Shown here one piece after another: positions 58,045-64,000 of a DNA stretch of 64,000 bases. How positions within the stretch are numbered: position 1 is the first letter of the stretch; every line of letters begins with the position of its first letter. A program made the translations under genes and the position numbers. Origin of the DNA: Apiospora phragmitis. Its lineage: Eukaryota > Ascomycota > Sordariomycetes > Amphisphaeriales > Apiosporaceae. The DNA lies in NCBI GenBank assembly GCA_038363925.1, contig JAQQWL010000011.1:7378001-7442000 (forward strand), in the 5' to 3' direction. The notes beneath the pieces are model-generated. The model was not told where the DNA came from. It searched no databases and saw nothing but the letters and a program-made list of their open reading frames with translations.

Positions 58045-58820
58045 CTAGTTGGCATTCAAGGAGAAGCTGGAGACGGTGAATGTCGCCGGGCCACCGGTGA
58101 AGGGCTCAGTTCCGAATTGAGCAGCTTCCAGAAAGTCAGCTTATCGCGCAGCCACGGAGCAGGGACATGGTGTGACTTACTAATGAGATACTGGTTGTTG
58201 GCAGGGAAGCCCTTGTTGCTGGAGAGGTAGTTGAAGAAATCCTTGATGTTGGCGTTGAACGAGTTGGACTGGCTGGGCGTGACGAAGCTGAAGACGTGCA
58301 TGGCGCCGTTGTAGCCGTCCCAGAGCTCCCAGGTCTGGCCGGCCACGTTGACGGTGCCGACGTTGCTGCCGATGGGCTGGATGCCGCCGAGGCGGCCGAG
58401 CCAGATCATGAGCTCGTAGTCGCCGCTGCTGGTGTCGTGGTTGGGGTCGGCGGCGGTGAAGAGGTCGTAGGCGACGTTGGCGCGCAGGCTGTTGCCGCTG
58501 TACTGCCACGAGGCCGACGACTGGATGGAGCCGATGGAGGAGACGATTCGCTTGTTGTCGAGGGTGCGGCCGGCGTACGGGTAGGCCTTGACGTTGTTGT
58601 CGCCGCCCGACCACTGCCAGTTGACGTGGAAGCCGACCGAGTTGGAGTTGGCGTAGTCGACGTAGGTGCAGCCGCTGCCGGACCCAGAGTTCTTGCCCCA
58701 CATGTTGTTGTTGAAGTAGTAGCCGCTTGAGGCGTGGTAGCCGTACTGGTCGCAGAGCGAGGCCTGTTGGGCCACCCCCATGGACGCCAGGGCGCCGAGG
58801 ACGACGAGTGTGGACTTCAT
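58045..58820 (-). CDS. Secreted GH12 endoglucanase/xyloglucanase
   Basis: Two exons (58820-58181 and 58124-58045) give 239 residues, the usual size of a catalytic domain without a binding module. The signal peptide is residues 1-17 (STLVVLGALASMGVA). GH12 marks are YYFNNNMWGK, HVNWQWSGGDNNVKAYPYAG, the nucleophile Glu136 in DYELMIWLGRLGGIQPIG, WELWDGYNGAMHVFSF, and the acid/base Glu220 in QFGTEPFTG, encoded in the short last exon. The enzyme should cut beta-1,4-glucan or xyloglucan outside the cell. A TATA-like TATATA lies about 115 nt upstream (about 58936-58943). The GC-rich coding sequence is typical for highly expressed secreted enzymes. Confidence 0.95.
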
Positions 58821-60232
58821 CTTGAGAGAGAGGCTCTGGGGCAGGGGTCTAGCGGAGTTTAGTTGAGGGTGATGCTTCGAATGCAGCGGTAGTAAGCTTG
58901 ACTTCTCCAGGGATTCAGCCGGCCGTCACGGTCTACATATATAGATATTTTAATTCCTTCTATGACGGAGCCGCCAAGTGCTATTACTATATCGTGGCGT
59001 CAGGCTCAAGCAGCTCAGCCGTGTGAGGGATCCGCACCTGTCGGCACCCGAACTTGACCTTTCCAAATTTAGCTCGCATCAACCGGTACGGCGTACATAC
59101 GTCCTCCGCTCTCAATTGAGACACTTCCGGAGGGGTTGAGACTTATTCATAGATGAAGAATTGGCGTTCGGTCGCCATCGCCAATCTGGGCTTACTGTAG
59201 CTCGTAGCCTTTCGGCCCTACTCCGCATGCCGCGCCGGCCGACATGTCATGTCGCGAGCCTTCGCCAGGGCCTGGTTGTCTATAGGAGATTATGGCTTGA
59301 AACTATGCGGGGAACGTGCTATATAACTCGAACGACGGGTCGAGCGATGCTACCCTGACAGATGCTTTGCAGGCTCACATAAATCCCACCAATCAGCGTG
59401 AGCTCAGCTGCATCGGGCCAAGCTGATCGACACGGCCGTTACCTTCTTTCTGTTACCTTTTGCGCTTCTATCCATTGACCCCATTCAACCATGGCGCTGG
59501 GCCGAGCTCTAGGTTAGTCGTTTTCCATCCCACGTCGCGCAATCGTCCTCAACAAGGTTTCCCCATCCGCCTGGAGCTGCTGACCCGACAACAACACCCA
59601 CCGCCCTTCTGGCGGAACGGATGACTACTCCGGCGCCAGGGCAGCGACCCACGATGGACAACAGCTTCCAGTCCAGACCCGGCTATCCATGTCGACAGTT
59701 CAGGTCTAGCAAAAGAGAGCGCTTTCATCCTACTTCGGCCGTCTTTGACAGCGGAACAGCTATCGGGGCTCCGTCTCGTGGCACACCACTACGTAACGCA
59801 AGGCTTTGGGGGCTATATAGGCTATATGTGCTACTCATGCGCTTGCACTAGAGAACTATCTACACGGCCGAGAGCAAGAGAGAAATGCCTCCACTCAGCT
59901 GAATCGTAAAGACGTATGAATGCCGATACCGATATCCGATATCATCAGGGAGAAGAAGATCGAGGGCAATGGTAATGGCTACCCCAACTCACCTATCCCG
60001 CCAATCCACCACCCTCTGTAGTTGTGGGGGGGAGATGGATTGGCCTGGCCAAGTCAAAGACGCAGTTCCAGAAACGGTTGACTATAGGTGTAAGTAAATT
60101 ATTATACAGCCATCTCAATCGCGATGAGTACATTATGTGTAATACGGATGTCAGTCTGCAGCCAGCAGCTGCTGATAGCCCTTGCATATGAGCAACGACG
60201 TCCAGCGGGCTTGTATGCTCTGACTTTATCTA
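58821..60232. other. Intergenic region, nothing recognised
   Basis: 1.4 kb containing the GH12 promoter. An ATG with a nearby GT donor at 59491-59515 (MALGRAL) could look like a first exon, but no continuing exon was found. No RNA gene is recognised. Confidence 0.4.
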
Positions 60233-61112
60233 TCACTTTCTGTTAGGTCTACTTCTCGCTCTCCTTGCGGAAATGGCGTCGACGACATCAGGAAATCCTA
60301 GCCCGCCCATTTTCACCCCTACTCGGCGCTTGTACTCCAGTCTAGAATCATCTCGCCATGGAAGGTCCAGGCCGGCGGAAAGACGAAACTTGGTCCGAAT
60401 CCACTCCCACGGGATAAAATCAGCGGTTTCCCAGTCGATAATACCAATCGAGCGGTCGTTCACATCTACAAGGATATTGCCCGGCCCCAAGTCGCAGTGA
60501 CAGAGGTGAAACGGGACGGAGCAGTTTATGCCCATTTCTTTGCTTGCGGCAAGGAGATGATCGTTGGTAAAGGAGTGGTCTTGCCCAGCCAGATAGCAAT
60601 CCGCAAGGGTTCGCTTGTTCAGGCCGCCTATATAGTCGGCTGTCCAGTGCGCCAGCTCTCTGCAGATTTCTATGACCCGGTTAATACAGTGTTCCTTCAT
60701 CTCTTCATCCATGGTCGGCCATTCGCTGCCGAGAGTCCGGCCCCGCACCGCCGTCGTGAGTAAGACGAATCGGTTGCTCCAAAGGGCGTGGTAAAGGACT
60801 TCGGGCAAATCGAATGTCCATCCGCCTCTGGCGTGTAGGCACGCCAAAGTGATATGTTCGCGAGTGCAATGTGTCTCTTGCTCGTCCATGTCTTTCACCT
60901 TCAAGAAGGCTTCTCCGAACTGCCACGTGGCCGTGCGATCTCCAGCGCTGTACACTTTCTGGATAGGGCTCGTCGAAGAAGAACGAGTCTTGGCCATCAC
61001 GCCAGGAGGGCTGGGTGTCGTACGGTTTGGATTGGCGGCGGATGAAGAGCCTGTCACTGATGAACCAAGAATCGCCGTCTATCTCTCGGACTGTTTCCCT
61101 GACTAGAGCCAT
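60233..61112 (-). CDS. APH-type phosphotransferase/kinase-fold protein (one-base frameshift)
   Basis: About 292 residues after one base is removed. The N-terminal part (IDGDSWFISDRLFIRRQSKPYDTQ) is in one frame and the rest in the next. The kinase-like fold has AFLKVKDMD (strand with Lys), EHITLACLHA, the catalytic loop HCDLGPGNILVD (HxDxxxxN) and IGIIDWETADFIPWEW (DxE/DFG-like metal site). It belongs to the APH/choline-kinase-like proteins that are abundant in filamentous fungi; substrates are mostly unknown. The frame changes at about 60961-60985, where EP must connect to IQKVYSAGDRTATW; removing one base in CCCTATC does this and leaves 293 codons. An alternative upstream start at 61154 would add 14 residues. 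Confidence 0.75.
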
Positions 61113-61777
61113 AATCTTCTTATGTTTCGGTTGGAGTAAGGGAGGTTTGGTCACATGGTTGTGTTAAGAGAAGAAAAGTTTCTGTTTGTGTAACCCGAGC
61201 AGTGTCACGGTCAGGAACTGAAGGGAGCTCCGAACAGTTTCTCCGTACTTCCATAGCCATGTAATTCGTTTATTATAAATGTTTCATTCCTATCCAAGCT
61301 AACCCTGTATAAATGGAAAGGGTAAGAAGAAAAGAAAAGAAAAGAAAAGAAAAAGCCACCTGCCACTACCCATCTCTCAAGTGCAAAGGGGTGTTGGTTC
61401 TAGGTGATGTCGTCCGTGAGCTTTCGGCCTGCAATGACAATCGCCCCTTCGCCTCCTCGAAACAGAGAACAAGCGGTTCCCACCGAAATGGGAGAGAGCA
61501 GACAAGGCCATCACTAATTATAAACGAGCTGCGAATAATGGCTGGGAGGGTCGCCAATTCCACCACCACCGGTTCGGTATCACCCTTGATGGAAGGTGTC
61601 TTACCGCTCGACACGGCGCACCCGATGGGCTGGGTTGATCAAAAAATGTGCAATATATATAATATAGTACATCGTCTAATCTAGGTTATGCTCGCAATAT
61701 ATCTAGGTGGAAAAAACAACGTTTTCCGAACCGGGAAATGCGACAAATGCGATGCTATTTACTACTTCCTCGCGATG
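61113..61777. other. Intergenic region with AAAAG microsatellite
   Basis: 665 nt between two minus-strand genes, holding the promoter of the kinase-fold gene and the 3' flank of the next gene. The only notable item is an (AAAAG)n tract near 61328-61352. Confidence 0.5.
61328..61352 (+). repeat. AAAAG microsatellite
   Basis: About four to five tandem AAAAG units are seen directly, in non-coding DNA about 215-240 nt upstream of the kinase-fold gene's ATG. Confidence 0.8.
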
Positions 61778-64000
61778 TCAAATACACACAAAAACTAGAG
61801 CACACTGCAGCCGCGCGGCTAAGCGCCAACCGAACTCGATTCCAAAGAAAGACACACACAGTAAGGTGTCTACCCCCAAAATACCCAACCCTACACCACC
61901 CCCACCGCTGCCCTTGCCGCTCGATCGCTTACCGCCGTTCGCCCGACTTGGCTTTGCTGAATGCGCGGCATCAGCGCCGTGATAAGGCCCGGGCGAGCTC
62001 GATCCAAACTCGACAATCGATCCATCTGCCAGCCTGAAGCCCCCTGACCCGCCGGAACCGGTCCGGCTCATGGCCTCACCGCCCTCGATACTATGCCTAC
62101 CCACGGGCTCAAACACACCGCTGGCGCCCCTCAAATCAGGGCTCACCTTGGGACTCCTCCTGAGCCGCCCTCCAGTGCTCTCAGCCCTGCGGTGCTGAGA
62201 TCCCAGGCTCCTGCCGCGCCGTCCCAGTCGGCTCCAAAACCTCGCAGGCTTAGTCTCACCTCTGCCGTTGCTTATCGCACCAGGATAGACACCCCCTCCC
62301 ATGACGGGGCTGGGGGAGACCGTACCCCCGGCGCTACCGATACCACTGCCACCGGCGCCGCTCTCCGCGCGCCGTCTCCCTCTGATGGAATCGCTGTAAA
62401 GACTGTAGCTTGTCTGAGGGGTGTCGAGGTCGAAGCCCGGCAGTTGCGGGCTAGGCTCCGTCTCCACGACGCTTGGTCGGCGCGAGCGCGGCCGTTGCAT
62501 GCTTTGGGGGCTCTGCGAGGCGCTACGGGCAAGAGGGCCGGCTAGTGGGCTGATGGACCGGTACTGCGATGCGGGCGCATGGGGAAGTGGTAAGGAGTGG
62601 GTGCTATGCGAACTCTGGTGACTATGATCGCGGCTCATAGGCTGGCTAGAGTAGCCCTGCGGGTGTTGATCTACAGGCGCAGCCCACGGCGCAGGGTGCA
62701 CTGCTATTGGCGGATTACCCGCGGGATGGACGGGGACGGCATGGTGGTATGGTGGTTGAGCTGATTGAGACAGGATTGAAGACACAGATTGCGAAAGGTT
62801 TTGCTCGGATTCTTCGCTGATGTCGGCAAAACTAGGCTCCGGTCGGCTATGCAAGTCCAATCGCCGTACGCTACTTGAAGAACTAGGAGGCGAGGTCCGC
62901 AGAGCACTTGATGTGTTCACCTCTATGGGAATAGGGGGAGGTCGGAAAGGATCAGTGTACTGGGACGGACTAGAGCGGGCCGTTCGGCTTGGTGGATCAG
63001 ACGGAGGCCTACTCGTCCGGCCTACCAGCGGCGGGGATGGAAGTTTGGGAGAGGCACGCTGGGGAGCAGGCGGGTCATTACCCGCCGGCATGTCCGAAGT
63101 GAGCGGCTCTCCTGCAAGCGGGCTTGAGACTCTGACGGGGCTGAGACCCTCGGTGGAGATGGGCTTGTCGTTCTCCTTGAGACGTTTGATGGTATGGGCA
63201 GTGTAGCTACTAGATGGTGCTGGATATGATCCGACTGCGTGGGAGAAAGTTGGAATCGGGATTTCTTCTTCAGGCGACGACGGCTCGGTGTAAGGGTTTC
63301 CAGTGTAAGATGGACGACCTGCGATGAGTTTAGGTCGTACCGGTGGTATGTCGGTAACCGGGGGTTTGGTCATATCGACAATAGGGTCGCCGCGTTCTCT
63401 CGGTGGCGGTGGGTTGACTTTCGATATTTTATTGAGCGTTGACTCGGCATCACTGTTGGCTGTGACCTTGTTGCTGCTAGAAGGGAGAATGCTGCTGTCC
63501 TTATGGCCATGCGTGTTCGTGTGACTGATGAACCCCTTTACGGTCTCCCGGCTAAGGCTGACTCGCGGGTCACTCAGGATCTGCTGTGACGCTCTCCATG
63601 ACCCGGCGGGGTCTCGACGCCGGCGTTCCGCGTGGCGCTTCAATGTACGATGGTTTGATGAAGGCGCCGTGCTGACAGGTTCATATTCGTCGGGTACTGA
63701 GATAGACTCGAATATCTCGGTAGGGGCCGCCTCGGGCGTAACCGTCCGGGAAATGCTCTCGTCGTCCACCTCTGGCATGCCATAGGGCCAAGTGACATGC
63801 CAATGATATGGGTTGTAGTCGCCGGGGCTGTACACAGATGGCGACTCTAGTGGTGCGGTACTGTCGTCCCATAGGTTCAATTCGACCAAACTCGGGTTGC
63901 TAGGAGGAGTCGAGACTGAGTCTGCTTCTGAGCTGCTGCTGGTACGTTCGAAGACAGACACAAGTGGCAGCTCGCCTGAGCCTTCTTCGTCATTTGTCCG
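61778..64000 (-). CDS. Large disordered Ser/Pro-rich protein, 5' part outside the window
   Basis: The frame is open from the right edge to a stop at 61778, more than 735 codons. The protein start lies beyond the window; no ATG is needed inside. The sequence is rich in Ser, Pro, Gly, Arg and His and mostly disordered, with Pro-rich patches (PPPIPIEVN), His-rich patches (HQSSHSTHSLPLPHA), and near the C-terminus basic/Gly segments (ARFWSRLGRRGRSLGSQHRRAEST, FRLADGSIVEFGSSSPGPY). No catalytic domain is visible. The last about 25 residues (GVDTLLCVSFFGIEFGW) look unlike the rest, so the frame may really end at a splice or stop near 61890. Function is unknown; such proteins in fungi are often regulatory or scaffold-like, which is only inference. 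Confidence 0.6.
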   Translation of the reverse strand, partial: RTNDEEGSGELPLVSVFERTSSSSEADSVSTPPSNPSLVELNLWDDSTAPLESPSVYSPGDYNPYHWHVTWPYGMPEVDDESISRTVTPEAAPTEIFESISVPDEYEPVSTAPSSNHRTLKRHAERRRRDPAGSWRASQQILSDPRVSLSRETVKGFISHTNTHGHKDSSILPSSSNKVTANSDAESTLNKISKVNPPPPRERGDPIVDMTKPPVTDIPPVRPKLIAGRPSYTGNPYTEPSSPEEEIPIPTFSHAVGSYPAPSSSYTAHTIKRLKENDKPISTEGLSPVRVSSPLAGEPLTSDMPAGNDPPAPQRASPKLPSPPLVGRTSRPPSDPPSRTARSSPSQYTDPFRPPPIPIEVNTSSALRTSPPSSSSSVRRLDLHSRPEPSFADISEESEQNLSQSVSSILSQSAQPPYHHAVPVHPAGNPPIAVHPAPWAAPVDQHPQGYSSQPMSRDHSHQSSHSTHSLPLPHAPASQYRSISPLAGPLARSASQSPQSMQRPRSRRPSVVETEPSPQLPGFDLDTPQTSYSLYSDSIRGRRRAESGAGGSGIGSAGGTVSPSPVMGGGVYPGAISNGRGETKPARFWSRLGRRGRSLGSQHRRAESTGGRLRRSPKVSPDLRGASGVFEPVGRHSIEGGEAMSRTGSGGSGGFRLADGSIVEFGSSSPGPYHGADAAHSAKPSRANGGKRSSGKGSGGGGVGLGILGVDTLLCVSFFGIEFGWRLAARLQCALVFVCI

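Noticed and set aside
59491..59515. ATG plus GT donor (MALGRAL) as a first exon
   Set aside because: No downstream exon with coding character or a family match could be linked to it.

Overview
The window is nuclear DNA of a filamentous ascomycete (Pezizomycotina, most like a sordariomycete). The support is short introns (about 45-120 nt) with GTRNGT-like donors and CTAAY-type branch sites, single-gene transcription on both strands, and typical fungal gene families: Skn7, a LaeA-like methyltransferase, GH75 chitosanase, GH76 Dfg5/Dcw1 and a complex I B14.7-like subunit. There are 19 protein genes or gene remnants with long intergenic stretches between them. I recognised no tRNA, rRNA, transposon or CRISPR array. 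Splice models were built by hand; in each model given with exon coordinates, the joined exon lengths sum to a whole number of codons, after a one-base correction where an indel is stated.

Left part (1-24.5 kb): a PPR-like mitochondrial protein (-) is divergent from a DUF155/RMND1-Mrx10-like mitochondrial protein (+). Next come an 11-exon LaeA-like methyltransferase (-), a five-exon phenol-2-monooxygenase-type flavoenzyme (-), a Q/P-rich nuclear-type protein (+), a PEBP/CPY-inhibitor-like protein (+) and a seven-exon glycine-rich-domain (GRDP/DUF1399) protein (-).

Middle (24.5-43.7 kb): a SET-MYND lysine methyltransferase (-); the HSF plus response-regulator transcription factor Skn7 (-); 3.9 kb without a recognised gene; a damaged secreted L-amino-acid oxidase (-); a secreted GH75 chitosanase with a C-terminal Cys-rich module (+); and MSH2 (-).

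Right part (44-64 kb): Trm10 (+, sharing a 445-nt promoter with MSH2), a DUF4385 protein (-), a GPI-type GH76 mannanase of the Dfg5/Dcw1 family (+), a UBP2-type ubiquitin protease (-), a complex I subunit (+), a GH12 endoglucanase (-), an APH-like kinase-fold protein (-) and the 3' part of a large disordered protein that runs off the right edge (-).

Themes: housekeeping genes (DNA repair, tRNA methylation, complex I, deubiquitination, redox signalling) are mixed with secreted wall and polysaccharide enzymes. The most striking overall pattern is that seven otherwise well-conserved genes each need exactly one one-base correction, several at C or G runs of four or five. This points to draft-assembly indels rather than seven pseudogenes. 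The amino-acid oxidase is different: it has two indels plus an in-frame TAG and may be a real pseudogene. I found no convincing new multi-gene system. The best leads are the microexon-rich methyltransferase next to a flavin monooxygenase, the Cys-rich exon of the chitosanase and its stop-free 108-nt intron.
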